DNA of 64,000 bases. Origin: Clostridia bacterium. Lineage in GTDB: Bacteria; Bacillota; Clostridia; Oscillospirales; Acutalibacteraceae. The stretch lies in NCBI GenBank assembly GCA_017481575.1, contig JAFUPA010000055.1, positions 57,677-121,676 on the forward strand. The letters run 5' to 3'. The translations under genes and the position numbers were made by a program. Below, piece by piece: positions 16,864-25,272 of the stretch. The stretch's first letter is position 1. Each line of letters begins with the position of its first letter. Under the pieces are notes generated by a model. That model ran no database searches, was not told where the DNA came from, and saw nothing but the letters and a program-made list of their open reading frames with translations.

Positions 16864-17757
16864 ATGATTAAAAAAATTACTTGTTTTGTACTCACCGCAT
16901 TGCTTTGCCTTTCATTTTCAACGGTAGTTTTTGCTTACTATTATGGCGAATCGCTTCCCCGTCTGATTGACGATGCAGAGCTTTTAAACGAAGATGATGA
17001 AAGCAGAATTCTTAACAAGCTTGACGGAATTGCAGAAGCATACGAATTCGACGTTATTGCAGCTACTGTCAATTCGCTTGAAGGAAAAGGTGTTCAGGAA
17101 TATGCCGACGACCTCTACGATTACAACGATTTCGGTCTTGGTGATAAAAAAGACGGTATTCTGCTTCTGATAAGCATGGAAGATCGTGATGTGTATATTT
17201 CCACAACAGGCTACGGAATAGATGTCTTCCCCGACAGCGTGTGGAACTATATTCTTGATATAATTGTGCCGTATCTTTCAAACGGAGATTACAGCTCTGC
17301 AATAGAAACTTATGCTTCGCTTTGTGAGGAGTACATTGACAATGCCGAAAAAGGCATTTCTGACGGGTACGATTACAATTATGATTATAATTATAACTAT
17401 GACTACGATTACGGTTATGATTATGAGTATGACTACGATGATGACTACCGACCGAAACATGGACTTGATATAAAGTGGATACCTATTTCAATCATAATCG
17501 GTATGGTAATTTCATTTTGCATAATGTGGGGATTCAGGAGTCAGTTAAAGTCCGTTCACAGAAAGCCTGCGGCAAGAGATTATCAAATCCCGGGAAGTAT
17601 GCAGATTACCGAACAGAGCGATATGTTCCTTTATAACCGAGTTACACGCACACCAAGACAGACGCAAAACAACCACAGAGGTGGCGGCTCACACGGCGGC
17701 GGTGTTCACGTCGGCTCGTCGGGCAGAAGCCACGGCGGTGGCGGAAGAAAATTCTGA
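16864..17757 (+). CDS. TPM-domain membrane protein (YdjH-like) with Asp-Tyr repeat
   Basis: About 297 residues. A signal peptide (about 1-25, cleavage near VVFA) is followed by a TPM domain (about 30-160, with ENDDE-type start, DYNDFGLGDKKDGILLLI and TGYGIDVFPD). A striking stretch of about 28 residues of alternating Asp/Asn/Gly and Tyr (about 172-199) comes next, then a membrane helix (about 208-228) and a cytoplasmic tail ending in Gly/His/Ser-rich GGGSHGGG and GGGGRKF. TPM proteins are secreted or membrane domains linked to envelope maintenance. The start follows AAGGAGGG. It is last gene of the module. Confidence 0.85.
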   Translation: MIKKITCFVLTALLCLSFSTVVFAYYYGESLPRLIDDAELLNEDDESRILNKLDGIAEAYEFDVIAATVNSLEGKGVQEYADDLYDYNDFGLGDKKDGILLLISMEDRDVYISTTGYGIDVFPDSVWNYILDIIVPYLSNGDYSSAIETYASLCEEYIDNAEKGISDGYDYNYDYNYNYDYDYGYDYEYDYDDDYRPKHGLDIKWIPISIIIGMVISFCIMWGFRSQLKSVHRKPAARDYQIPGSMQITEQSDMFLYNRVTRTPRQTQNNHRGGGSHGGGVHVGSSGRSHGGGGRKF

Positions 17758-17768
17758 TTTAACTTGAT

Positions 17769-17803
17769 AAAAAAGACAAGGTTGCAGTGACCTTGTCTTT
17801 TTG
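17769..17803. terminator. Bidirectional terminator between ydjH-like gene and the Rieske oxidoreductase
   Basis: A 13-pair stem (17770-17782 with 17790-17802) centred on GACAAGGT/ACCTTGTC has A and T runs as its outer pairs, so either strand ends in a T tract. It lies between two convergent genes. Confidence 0.92.
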
Positions 17804-19102
17804 TTATATATCAAGATTTCCGTTTGCAGGGTTGTCAAGTACCTTACCTGCTTCGTCAAAGCGTGAGCCGTGGCAAGGGCAATCCCACGAATGCTCTGCC
17901 TTATTCCATTTGAGTGCACAGCCAAGATGAGGACATCTTCTGACTGTCGGGGTTAAGAAATTGACGGCAGTTTCAAATCCGTTAACAAACAGCTGCGGTT
18001 TTAAAATACTTCTTGACGGGTCATAAATATCGGCATAGTCATCTTGCTTGCCGAGCATGGCATCGGTCAAAAGCATTGCCGAAACCATAGCACCGGTCAT
18101 TCCCCATTTATTAAATCCGCTTGCGACATAGAGGTCAGGTGTGCTTTTTGAGTACTGACCGATATACGGAATGGAGTCGAGGCTCATGCAGTCCTGCGTT
18201 GCCCAGAAAAACTTTTCTTTTGCTTGCGGGTAATTTTCTTTTGCAAAAGAACGCAGCTCTGCCCAATTGCCGCCTTTTTTGCCCGTTCGGTGGTCACCGC
18301 CACCTAAAAACAGAAGTCCGTTATAATTTCTGAAAGAAAGTCCCTTTTGCTTTTCATCAACATACATTCCGCCGACATCTGTCGTATTTTCCAGTGCAAT
18401 TACATAAGAGCGGTGTTGATAAAGCTTTAGAAAATAACTACCGTGTTTGTTGATAAACGGAAAATGGGTGGTTACTATAACTCTGTCAGCGTATATTTTG
18501 CCGTGGTCTGTAACAGCAGTATTCTCAACCATTTCACGAACAAAGGTGTTTTCGTAAACATTGAGGTCTTTTGAGATTGCCGAAAGAAATTTGAGCGGAT
18601 TGAACTGCGCCTGATTAGGAAACCTGACTGCACCGACAGTAGATAAAGGCAGAGGTACACTTTCCGAAAGCTCGGCTTTATAACCAATTTTTTGCAAAGC
18701 TTTAATTTCGTTTTCAAGCTTTTCACGGTCATCAAGAGAATAGACGTAGTTATCCTTAACTTCAAAATCACAGTCAACAGACTCACACATTTCGCTGTAT
18801 TTTTCAAAAGCAAGTTTGTTTGATAACAGATATTTTTGTGCTGTTTCTACACCTTCACTTTTTAGGATTTTATCGTAAATAAGACCGTGTTGAAAGGTAA
18901 TTTTTGCAGTTGTGTTTTGCGTTACACCCTCACAGATTTTTCCTTTTTCAACAAGGGTATAATTGACACCGTTCTGATGCAAAAATCGGGCAGTGAGAAG
19001 TCCAGTAATACCACCACCGATGATGAGGACATCTGTTTTTATATCTTTATTTAGTTGCGGAAAATGTGCAAAGGAGGAAAACTCCTGCCAGACTGATTTC
19101 AT
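17804..19102 (-). CDS. FAD-dependent oxidoreductase with C-terminal Rieske domain (YhfW-like)
   Basis: 432 residues. A DAO-type FAD fold (VLIIGGGITGLLTARFL near residue 26, SGFNKWGMTGAMVSAMLL near 335) is followed by a short Rieske [2Fe-2S] domain (about 385-432) with CPHLGC and CPCHG, giving the C-x-H ... C-x-x-H ligands. Bacillus YhfW has this architecture; substrate and physiological role are unknown. It is the second gene after a 60-residue disordered protein 11 bases upstream. Confidence 0.88.
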   Translation of the reverse strand: MKSVWQEFSSFAHFPQLNKDIKTDVLIIGGGITGLLTARFLHQNGVNYTLVEKGKICEGVTQNTTAKITFQHGLIYDKILKSEGVETAQKYLLSNKLAFEKYSEMCESVDCDFEVKDNYVYSLDDREKLENEIKALQKIGYKAELSESVPLPLSTVGAVRFPNQAQFNPLKFLSAISKDLNVYENTFVREMVENTAVTDHGKIYADRVIVTTHFPFINKHGSYFLKLYQHRSYVIALENTTDVGGMYVDEKQKGLSFRNYNGLLFLGGGDHRTGKKGGNWAELRSFAKENYPQAKEKFFWATQDCMSLDSIPYIGQYSKSTPDLYVASGFNKWGMTGAMVSAMLLTDAMLGKQDDYADIYDPSRSILKPQLFVNGFETAVNFLTPTVRRCPHLGCALKWNKAEHSWDCPCHGSRFDEAGKVLDNPANGNLDI

Positions 19103-19113
19103 AGCTTTACCTC

Positions 19114-19296
19114 TTAAATATCTTGCAAATCTGCCTGCGGAATATCGTTTTCGAGATTATCTCTTGCAAGATCGTTGTCTATTTCTGGATATGCCGATGA
19201 TATAGGTTTTTCTGCCTTAATTTCGGGAACGGGTTTGTCGGATATTTCAGGTTTTAACGGCTCGTTTTCAGGTCGCTTTGTTTCCTTTTTCTCCAT
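19114..19296 (-). CDS. Small charged, Pro/Glu-rich hypothetical protein (60 aa)
   Basis: The ATG at 19296 is preceded by GAGGTGAT, a good ribosome binding site, and the frame stays open to a stop 11 bases before the Rieske gene. The product is acidic and Pro/Lys/Glu-rich (PEISDKPVPEIKAEKP) and probably disordered. It has no family I recognise. A longer reading from 19344 lacks a binding site. The good initiation signal and operon spacing argue for a real gene, but function is unknown. Confidence 0.5.
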   Translation of the reverse strand: MEKKETKRPENEPLKPEISDKPVPEIKAEKPISSAYPEIDNDLARDNLENDIPQADLQDI

Positions 19297-19341
19297 TTTA
19301 ATCACCTCAAGCATAGTGTGTGCATTAAAGGGTAAGATATG

Positions 19342-19387
19342 CAAAAATAAGCACGCAGGCCACCATCCATAAGGAAGGTGCCCTGCG
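19342..19387 (-). terminator. Terminator of the AraC-sialidase gene
   Basis: The stem CGCAGGxCACC/GGTGxCCTGCG (19354-19364 with 19377-19387, one internal mismatch) is followed on the minus strand by a T-rich TTATTTTTG. It lies directly after the AraC-fusion stop codon. Confidence 0.8.
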
Positions 19388-19391
19388 ATTT

Positions 19392-21056
19392 TTAAATATC
19401 ATTCAGGTCGACGGTAAACAAATCGGCTCCGCGAGTGTGATTTTCGTACCCGACAGTTGCAATGATATACAGTTTATCATCAAACTCATAAGCTGCCGGA
19501 TAGTGACAAGCTCCCCACAATTCGGTTGTGCGGTCAAATAAGACAAGCTCCTTTTTAAAGCTTTTAGTTGCGTCATCGGTAAAATACACAACCATCTTTG
19601 AACGATTAAACTTATCTGTATTGCACACCATGTAATGCCGTCCATCTTTTAAGTCACCGCAATAGATTTTTGATGAAACATAGGGTATATCGTGGGAATG
19701 TGCCGTGCTCCAGCTTTCGCCAAAATCAGTTGATATGTAAACAAGAGGAACACGGCTTTGATCGTTCCTGCAAAACATATACAAAAATTTTTCGGCGCAG
19801 ATCACAGAAATTTCGGGGTGAACAAGATGCTTGCCGCCTATCAATTTTCCGTTTTCAGCCAATTTTACCAGCCTCCAGTCACCACGGATTTTTCCGCTGT
19901 CTGAAATCAAAACCGCAGGAGTATTAGGAAATCCGTCCAGTTCGCCCACACGCCCCGGAAGCATTAACTTACCGTTTGGCAAAGTTACAACATTTGTATT
20001 TAACTTGAACGGTATGGGCTTTGACCAACACAATTCAAATTTTTCGTTATCGGTATTTAACACATACAGATCCAGCGAATGAATATGGTCAGGGGCAACC
20101 ATTTGGTTTACAAACATATACAGTTTATCATCGTCAATGCCGTAAATCGGCGGACAATACAAAATTCGTTCGGTTTTATCATCGACCAGTATCTCAAGTT
20201 CACTCCACGTTTTGCCGCCGTCATACGAGCGTTTACCACAAATGGGCGTATATCCCTGGAGTTCTTGTTTCGGACAATTATACCAAGATGCATACAACAC
20301 CCCGTGGTATTCAATGATTGCAGCTTCGTGAAGAAACCCCAATTTCTCATCAGGTTCATACACCGATATGACCGATACATTTTTACCCGAAAAATTTTTA
20401 ATTTCGGGATCTACAAACGAAACTGCAGGCATTTCTGCAGCAAGCAGCATATCCTCATACTCGTAAAAATCGTGAACATAAACTGTTTTCGCTTTCTCAC
20501 GGAAAGCGAGAGGTGTTACGCCAACTGTCTTATTAAAGACCTCGGTAAAATAACTGATATTTTCAAAACCGCATTCGGTTGCAATATCGGCTATTTTTTT
20601 ATCTGTATTGATCAGTTGCCTGCACGCCTTTTCTATACGCTTTTGATTTCTGAATGCGTTAACGGATATTCCGGTCTTACTCTTGAAAAAATGACACATA
20701 TAGTAGTAACTGATATACAAATTCGACGCAATCTCTTCCACCGTAATGTTATCGGTCAAATGTTCCGAAATATAGTTTTTTATGTTTTGCACCAATGCTG
20801 CTTCTTGTTTCTTTGAAACATCTTTTCCGCTTTTTATTAGTTCGATTATTTCAGCCAGAATAACAAGATCACTGTAATCAGAGTTTTCAAAGGCTTTGAT
20901 TTTATTATCCAAATCATCGGGATTTACATTACATCGTTCTAAACAATTAAATTCAAAAAAATCGAAAAGATCGGCTATAATTTTTTCTTTTTTACTTTTT
21001 TCAAAAAACAGTTTTGCTAAATCCAAATAAGTAGCTCTGTTGCTCGTTTTGTCCAT
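19392..21056 (-). CDS. AraC-type regulator fused to a sialidase-like beta-propeller
   Basis: About 554 residues. An N-terminal helical region (1-85) precedes an AraC/XylS DNA-binding domain (about 90-192, with ITVEEIASNLYISYYYMCHFFKS split by two helix-turn-helices and IADIATECGFENISYFTEVF). The remaining 330 residues form a sialidase/neuraminidase-like propeller with two Asp-boxes (SYDGGKTWSE and STDFGESWST). There is no signal peptide. The ATG at 21056 follows GGGAGG; the 27 bases upstream are in frame but carry that site. AraC regulators usually carry a cupin or periplasmic-binding sensor, so a glycosidase-like sensor is unusual. Whether the propeller is catalytic is unknown; sugar sensing is inferred. 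Confidence 0.85.
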   Translation of the reverse strand: MDKTSNRATYLDLAKLFFEKSKKEKIIADLFDFFEFNCLERCNVNPDDLDNKIKAFENSDYSDLVILAEIIELIKSGKDVSKKQEAALVQNIKNYISEHLTDNITVEEIASNLYISYYYMCHFFKSKTGISVNAFRNQKRIEKACRQLINTDKKIADIATECGFENISYFTEVFNKTVGVTPLAFREKAKTVYVHDFYEYEDMLLAAEMPAVSFVDPEIKNFSGKNVSVISVYEPDEKLGFLHEAAIIEYHGVLYASWYNCPKQELQGYTPICGKRSYDGGKTWSELEILVDDKTERILYCPPIYGIDDDKLYMFVNQMVAPDHIHSLDLYVLNTDNEKFELCWSKPIPFKLNTNVVTLPNGKLMLPGRVGELDGFPNTPAVLISDSGKIRGDWRLVKLAENGKLIGGKHLVHPEISVICAEKFLYMFCRNDQSRVPLVYISTDFGESWSTAHSHDIPYVSSKIYCGDLKDGRHYMVCNTDKFNRSKMVVYFTDDATKSFKKELVLFDRTTELWGACHYPAAYEFDDKLYIIATVGYENHTRGADLFTVDLNDI

Positions 21057-21214
21057 AAAACAACCTCCCGACATTTTTACCATATTTTTATTTTAATATA
21101 TCAAAGGGTCAATTGGTATAACATTTTTGCTGATTACAAATTTGGTTTTTAAATAGAAAATATGTCTGTTAGTATAACGAGCATCGGATTTCAGCCCCAA
21201 AATCCGCCGTAGAC

Positions 21215-21257
21215 AGAAAAAATGTGGGCGGCTACTTCTTTGCGAAGTGCCGCCCAC
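21215..21257 (-). terminator. Terminator after the helical-protein gene
   Basis: A 14-pair stem (GTGGGCGGC and ACTTC paired with GAAGT and GCCGCCCAC, one bulge, 21224-21257) is followed on the minus strand by ATTTTTT. The stretch 21057-21214 between it and the AraC-fusion start holds no gene I can see. Confidence 0.9.
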
Positions 21258-21285
21258 AGCGGTGCTTCTTTTGAACCTGTAAAAA

Positions 21286-21720
21286 TTATAAATATGGTCT
21301 GATGTCAATGGCAAGGCGTTCTTCAAGGTTAATAAGTCGTTTTGCAATATCCTTTGACTGCTCGTCTGCCGCCTTATACTGATTGAGGTAACGGCTCAGG
21401 GATTTGACACCCATGTTACAGCCGTCCGTCATAAGGTCGGCAATGGTACTGTCCGAGCAATCCATCATAAGCTTTGCATTGGTTTTTACCCAAGACATTC
21501 CTTTTGCAACGGGGTTTGGGTCTTTGCCCTCGTCATCATAGCAATCGAGAAGTGTCTGAATTTCTTTATCAAGTCTTTCATGACCGATTTTGCAGTTTTC
21601 GAGGTAAATCTTAAAAATATCTGAGTTAACCTTTTCGTAAACATCATCAATGGAGTCAATGCCCATTTTAACCCCTGCATCACACTCACGTAAAAGTCTT
21701 ACGGTATCCTGTTCAATCAT
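21286..21720 (-). CDS. Helical, ferritin-like hypothetical protein (144 aa)
   Basis: The 144-residue product is predicted almost wholly alpha-helical in four amphipathic segments (about 3-25, 30-60, 70-95, 95-135), with LLRECDAGVKMGIDSIDDV and SRYLNQYKAADEQSKDIAKR. It resembles ferritin-like four-helix proteins (DUF2383 type), but the iron-ligand pattern is not clear and I am not sure of the family. It follows the ADP-ribosylglycohydrolase gene by 46 bases and may share its transcript. An 8-base inverted repeat surrounds its ribosome binding site. Confidence 0.6.
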   Translation of the reverse strand: MIEQDTVRLLRECDAGVKMGIDSIDDVYEKVNSDIFKIYLENCKIGHERLDKEIQTLLDCYDDEGKDPNPVAKGMSWVKTNAKLMMDCSDSTIADLMTDGCNMGVKSLSRYLNQYKAADEQSKDIAKRLINLEERLAIDIRPYL

Positions 21721-21740
21721 CAGAAATCATCCTTTCTGAT
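21719..21740 (-). promoter_or_regulatory. Inverted repeat enclosing a ribosome binding site
   Basis: ATCAGAAA (21733-21740 on the minus strand) pairs perfectly with TTTCTGAT (21719-21726). The loop holds GGATGA of the ribosome binding site and the 3' arm reaches the start codon of the downstream gene. If formed in RNA, it would hide the initiation region. Confidence 0.45.
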
Positions 21741-21766
21741 AAATAGGATAGCCGTATTTTGCTCTA

Positions 21767-23104
21767 TTATTCAAACAGAACGTGCTTCATTGTTGCCTTG
21801 GCACACTCAGAAACAGACACCGTGCCGACACCGAAAATTGAGGTGTGGAGTGTGTCGTTGACAGGGTCTGACCATTCGTCTGATATACAGGCTGTACCGC
21901 CACGCATACCGAGAACCGAGCCTACTGTTGCACCGTTGCAGTCAGTATCAAAAGCAGACTGAACTGCAAGGCAGACAGACTTGCCGAAGTCGCCCTCACC
22001 GTAAAGAAGTGCACCCGCAACAATTATTGCGTTTGAAATCGTGTGGCACCAGCCGTGACCGTCATACTCGTCATAAGCGGAGTGGAGTTTTTCAAAAAAC
22101 TCGTCATATGTCACGCCCTTTTCGTAATCGTTGATAACATTGATTATTTCTTCGAAAAGACGTGAAGTTGACGGAATTTCGGCAAGACCGCCGAGAATAA
22201 TGTCTTTAATGTTATCCGTTACAGCGGCACAGGCTATCATAGCAGACGCAAACATTTCACCGTAAATGCCATTTTTGACGTGAGATATTGAAGCATCTCT
22301 GAAAGCCATTTCGGCGGCTAGCTCGGGGTTGCCGGGGTTGATGTAGCCGAAATAGTCGCCACGGATTTGTGCACCTATCCACTCACGGAAAGGATTTTTG
22401 TAAAGGGCTGAATACGGAGGCTCGTAACCGTTGACAAAGTTGCAGTAAGCCGCTTGCTCGGCTGTAAAATAAGCAGTCTTTGGCTGATAGTGAAGCCACG
22501 CATCAGACACGTTTTGCGGTGTGAAATCTCTGCCGTATTTTTCGATTATAAGCTGTGCGAGGGTGACGTAGTTAGTGTCATCGTCAACAGGCATTCCGTC
22601 AACCGTGTCAGCATAGCATTTGTCACGAAGCCAGAATTTATAGGTATCAATCATTTCCTGTGTTATGTCGGTCGAAAGAATATATCTGTGCATCGGGTAG
22701 TTGCCCGACTGCTTTAAAAGCGGAGTTAGTTCATCAGAACGTATACCCTCAACGGGTTTACCGAGAAGACAGCCGACTACCCTGCCGAGCCATGCTCCGT
22801 GGATTTTGTCGCAAAGAGTTTCGTAATCAGATTTATTCTTATTGAAAGAGTGTGCTTTTCTCAAAGCTTTGATTTTGTCAAGCTCGGACGGCTCGTTATA
22901 TTTATAGTCTGCTTTGGTTTCGAGCTTTAAAACAAGGTCGTTGAGAGCATCTGCGATTTTTTCTTTGATTTCGTCATTCGGCATATCTGCAACGCTTTTG
23001 AACAATGCCTCGTATTTTTCAATATCAAGTCCCTCGTCAACAGACTGGTGATATTCGACCATAAGGTTGTCGAGGTAAAGATTATCTTTGTAGCTTTTTT
23101 TCAT
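21767..23104 (-). CDS. ADP-ribosylglycohydrolase-family protein
   Basis: 445 residues. A helical N-terminal extension (1-95) precedes an ARH fold (about 98-440) with the metal-binding motifs GMPVDDDTNY near residue 170 and FDTDCNGATVGSVLG near 390, both typical of dinuclear Mg/Mn hydrolases. The family removes ADP-ribose from proteins or nucleic acids; many clostridial members have unknown substrates and may act on nucleosides. The start ATG follows GGAGGTG. No ADP-ribosyltransferase gene is nearby. Confidence 0.85.
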   Translation of the reverse strand: MKKSYKDNLYLDNLMVEYHQSVDEGLDIEKYEALFKSVADMPNDEIKEKIADALNDLVLKLETKADYKYNEPSELDKIKALRKAHSFNKNKSDYETLCDKIHGAWLGRVVGCLLGKPVEGIRSDELTPLLKQSGNYPMHRYILSTDITQEMIDTYKFWLRDKCYADTVDGMPVDDDTNYVTLAQLIIEKYGRDFTPQNVSDAWLHYQPKTAYFTAEQAAYCNFVNGYEPPYSALYKNPFREWIGAQIRGDYFGYINPGNPELAAEMAFRDASISHVKNGIYGEMFASAMIACAAVTDNIKDIILGGLAEIPSTSRLFEEIINVINDYEKGVTYDEFFEKLHSAYDEYDGHGWCHTISNAIIVAGALLYGEGDFGKSVCLAVQSAFDTDCNGATVGSVLGMRGGTACISDEWSDPVNDTLHTSIFGVGTVSVSECAKATMKHVLFE

Positions 23105-23143
23105 AACTACACCTCCGTGTTCAGTTAGGGTGATGATAATATA

Positions 23144-23171
23144 ATTATAACAAAAAGAAAAACTAAATCAA
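23144..23171 (-). promoter_or_regulatory. Promoter of the ADP-ribosylglycohydrolase gene
   Basis: Minus strand: TTGATT (23166-23171), 16-base spacer, TATAAT (23144-23149), about 40 bases before the start codon. Confidence 0.65.
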
Positions 23172-23180
23172 TAAATATAT

Positions 23181-23213
23181 AAAAAATACCGCCGGTTTTT
23201 GCAAACCGACGGT
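23181..23213 (-). terminator. Terminator of the EEP-family gene
   Basis: The stem ACCGxCGGTTT/AAACCGxCGGT (23188-23213, one mismatch) is followed on the minus strand by ATTTTTT, ten bases after the stop codon at 23223. Confidence 0.88.
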
Positions 23214-23222
23214 AAAAGCTTA

Positions 23223-24131
23223 TCAGCCGTTAAAAAGTGTCATTTCGACAATAATCGGAAAGTGGTCAGAGGGGTACATTCTGTTGAACTTTGACTTGTC
23301 AATAGTGCTTGACTGAACGCTCTTGACATATCCGTTTACAAAGATGTGGTCAATGGGGTTAAGACCCAAGGGAATGAGCTTGTAACCGTTATAAGTAGCG
23401 CCGATGTCATAATCCTCTGCAAGATATTTTGTGTCCTTAAAGCCGCAGGAAAGAATGTTATCGTAATGGCCTGCAGTTTCGGTAAAGTTGAAGTCACCCG
23501 TAAGAACAACGGGGATATCGGGTGCAATTTCAGCAACCTTTGCAGAGATTATTGCAACAGATTCAGCCTGTGCAACATCGCTGACGTGGTCGAAGTGCGT
23601 GTTGAAGTGAGCATAGGTAAATCCCGTCTGCTTATCCTTCAAAACCGCATAAGTGCAGATTCTGTAACAACCTGCATCCCAATCCTTTGAGGGTACTTCA
23701 GGTGTTTTTGACAGCCAGAAGTCACCTGAATCCAAAAGCTCAAACTTGTCTTTTTTATAGAAAATATTGTTTGACTCGCCTGCTTCGACACCGTCATCAC
23801 GATATGTTCCGACGTTATCGTACTCGGTAAGAGTGCCTGAAAGGAGGTTTATCCAGTTTTTGTCTGCCTCCTGAACACCAAGGGAATCAGGAGAATACTT
23901 GCGTATAAGCTCACAGACAGCATCTTTTCTGCTTTCCTGCGAATATTTACCCTCGCCTGCGCACCTGATGTTATAGGACATAATAGTGAGGTCTTCAGCT
24001 AAAGCCTCCTGCTTTATGGGGTTGGGGTTAACGTTGACAAGCGGCATTGTCGGCTCTGCAGAAGCAGGAGTAAAAATTGAGCCGATTGCTGTGAGCAATG
24101 AAACAATTGCACGGATAATACACTTAAACAT
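23223..24131 (-). CDS. Exported endonuclease/exonuclease/phosphatase-family hydrolase
   Basis: About 302 residues. A signal peptide (about 1-25, MFKCIIRAIVSLL ... PASA) is followed by an EEP domain with SYNIR, GVQEA, the catalytic HFNTHFDH, TGDFNF and the terminal PSDHFPI. EEP enzymes hydrolyse phosphodiesters or phosphomonoesters (nucleases, sphingomyelinases, inositol phosphatases). Export argues for an extracellular nucleic acid, phospholipid or sugar phosphate. The ATG at 24131 follows AAAGGTGAT. The upstream esterase gene ends 23 bases earlier, so the two form an operon. Confidence 0.85.
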   Translation of the reverse strand: MFKCIIRAIVSLLTAIGSIFTPASAEPTMPLVNVNPNPIKQEALAEDLTIMSYNIRCAGEGKYSQESRKDAVCELIRKYSPDSLGVQEADKNWINLLSGTLTEYDNVGTYRDDGVEAGESNNIFYKKDKFELLDSGDFWLSKTPEVPSKDWDAGCYRICTYAVLKDKQTGFTYAHFNTHFDHVSDVAQAESVAIISAKVAEIAPDIPVVLTGDFNFTETAGHYDNILSCGFKDTKYLAEDYDIGATYNGYKLIPLGLNPIDHIFVNGYVKSVQSSTIDKSKFNRMYPSDHFPIIVEMTLFNG

Positions 24132-24154
24132 AAAATCACCTTTTATTGACATAA

Positions 24155-25207
24155 TCAGGCAATTCTTAAAAGTGAAAGAATTGCATTGGATAAAATTTCA
24201 AAAAAGTCGCAGATGCTTTCAAAATGAATTATTGAATCTGTACCATTACCGCCTTCAAGGTTGCCTTTACCCTCGCAGGGTGTTCCGTCATAGTCGGATG
24301 TGAATTGTGAGAGCCACGAAATCATACCGTTGGGATATGTAAGCTTTACATCCTCGCCCAGACCGTTAACGGTTGTCATATAATGATAATCGCCGTTTTC
24401 GATTGTGAACATATCGTAGTTAACAGAGAACCAAGCGTGGTGACTGCTTCCTGTTTTTGAGCCGTCAGCATAGCAAACCTTTGTAAGAGTTGAAAATCTG
24501 CAATCCTCTGCAACATTTGAGTTTGCAATAATTCTGTTCCAAGTGGGAGTTACTGCAAGGTAATAGTTAACAAGGGGGTCACGACGGCTTGAAGTAATCC
24601 AAATCGGCATATCGGACAAGCACTGTGCATACTCTTCGGGAACTGACCACGCAGGACAAATCGGGAAAGCAGCCGCAAACATTTCGGGGTAAGCAACAGC
24701 CATTTTAAGTGTCATCTTACCACCCATTGAGTAGCCGCCGATGTAAATGCGGGTTGTGTCAACATTAGCCTTGTTTTCAGCTATGAATTCATCAATTGCC
24801 GCTCTTAAGGGTTCGATTAAATCGTTGTCCCAGAACTTGCCGTTTTCCTCACGTGAACGTGCCGCAAGAATAAAAGCACCGCCTGCAGACGTAAAACGTG
24901 CCTGGAACTCATCACTTGCCCAATATGCAATCTCGCTCTTTTCAACCTGCTTGCCTTCTTCTGAACCGTCACCCATTCCGTGAAGCCAAACAACAAGAGG
25001 ATATTTTGTAGAGTCGTTTTCCTTGACAGGTGAAAAATATCTGTAATCAACAGAATAATCATCGACCACAGGGCCTTCTCCTGCGATAAACTGTGCTTTG
25101 AGTGAATCAAGACCGTCCTGTAAAGAAAGTGCCGAGACACTAACGGGTAAAGACATAACAAACATAAGTGTTAAAATCACCGCCACTAATCTTTTAACTG
25201 TTTGCAT
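24155..25207 (-). CDS. Exported alpha/beta-hydrolase (esterase/PHB depolymerase-like)
   Basis: About 350 residues. A signal peptide (about 1-26, ending near VSAL) is followed by an alpha/beta-hydrolase fold with WLHGMGDG (oxyanion), nucleophile elbow GYSMGG, an Asp in SSRRDPLV and the His in GSSHHAWF. This resembles prolyl-oligopeptidase-like and feruloyl or phospholipase-type esterases. The C-terminal 25 residues are hydrophobic and could be an amphipathic membrane contact. The ATG at 25207 follows GAGGTG. It is first gene of an operon with the EEP hydrolase. The substrate is unknown; an acyl or aryl ester is likely. Confidence 0.83.
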   Translation of the reverse strand: MQTVKRLVAVILTLMFVMSLPVSVSALSLQDGLDSLKAQFIAGEGPVVDDYSVDYRYFSPVKENDSTKYPLVVWLHGMGDGSEEGKQVEKSEIAYWASDEFQARFTSAGGAFILAARSREENGKFWDNDLIEPLRAAIDEFIAENKANVDTTRIYIGGYSMGGKMTLKMAVAYPEMFAAAFPICPAWSVPEEYAQCLSDMPIWITSSRRDPLVNYYLAVTPTWNRIIANSNVAEDCRFSTLTKVCYADGSKTGSSHHAWFSVNYDMFTIENGDYHYMTTVNGLGEDVKLTYPNGMISWLSQFTSDYDGTPCEGKGNLEGGNGTDSIIHFESICDFFEILSNAILSLLRIA

Positions 25208-25243
25208 AAAATACACCTCTAAAAATAATATTACGTTTTTTGA

Positions 25244-25272
25244 AATATATCATATTTTTTCCAATAAGTCAA
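25244..25272 (-). promoter_or_regulatory. Promoter of the esterase-EEP operon
   Basis: Minus strand: TTGACT (25267-25272), 17-base spacer, TATATT (25244-25249), just after the terminator of the upstream gene. Confidence 0.75.

Noticed and set aside
20079-20816. Long plus-strand frame of 245 codons across the AraC-sialidase gene
   Set aside because: It is antisense to a gene with clear domains on the minus strand, has no ribosome binding site and no recognisable motif.
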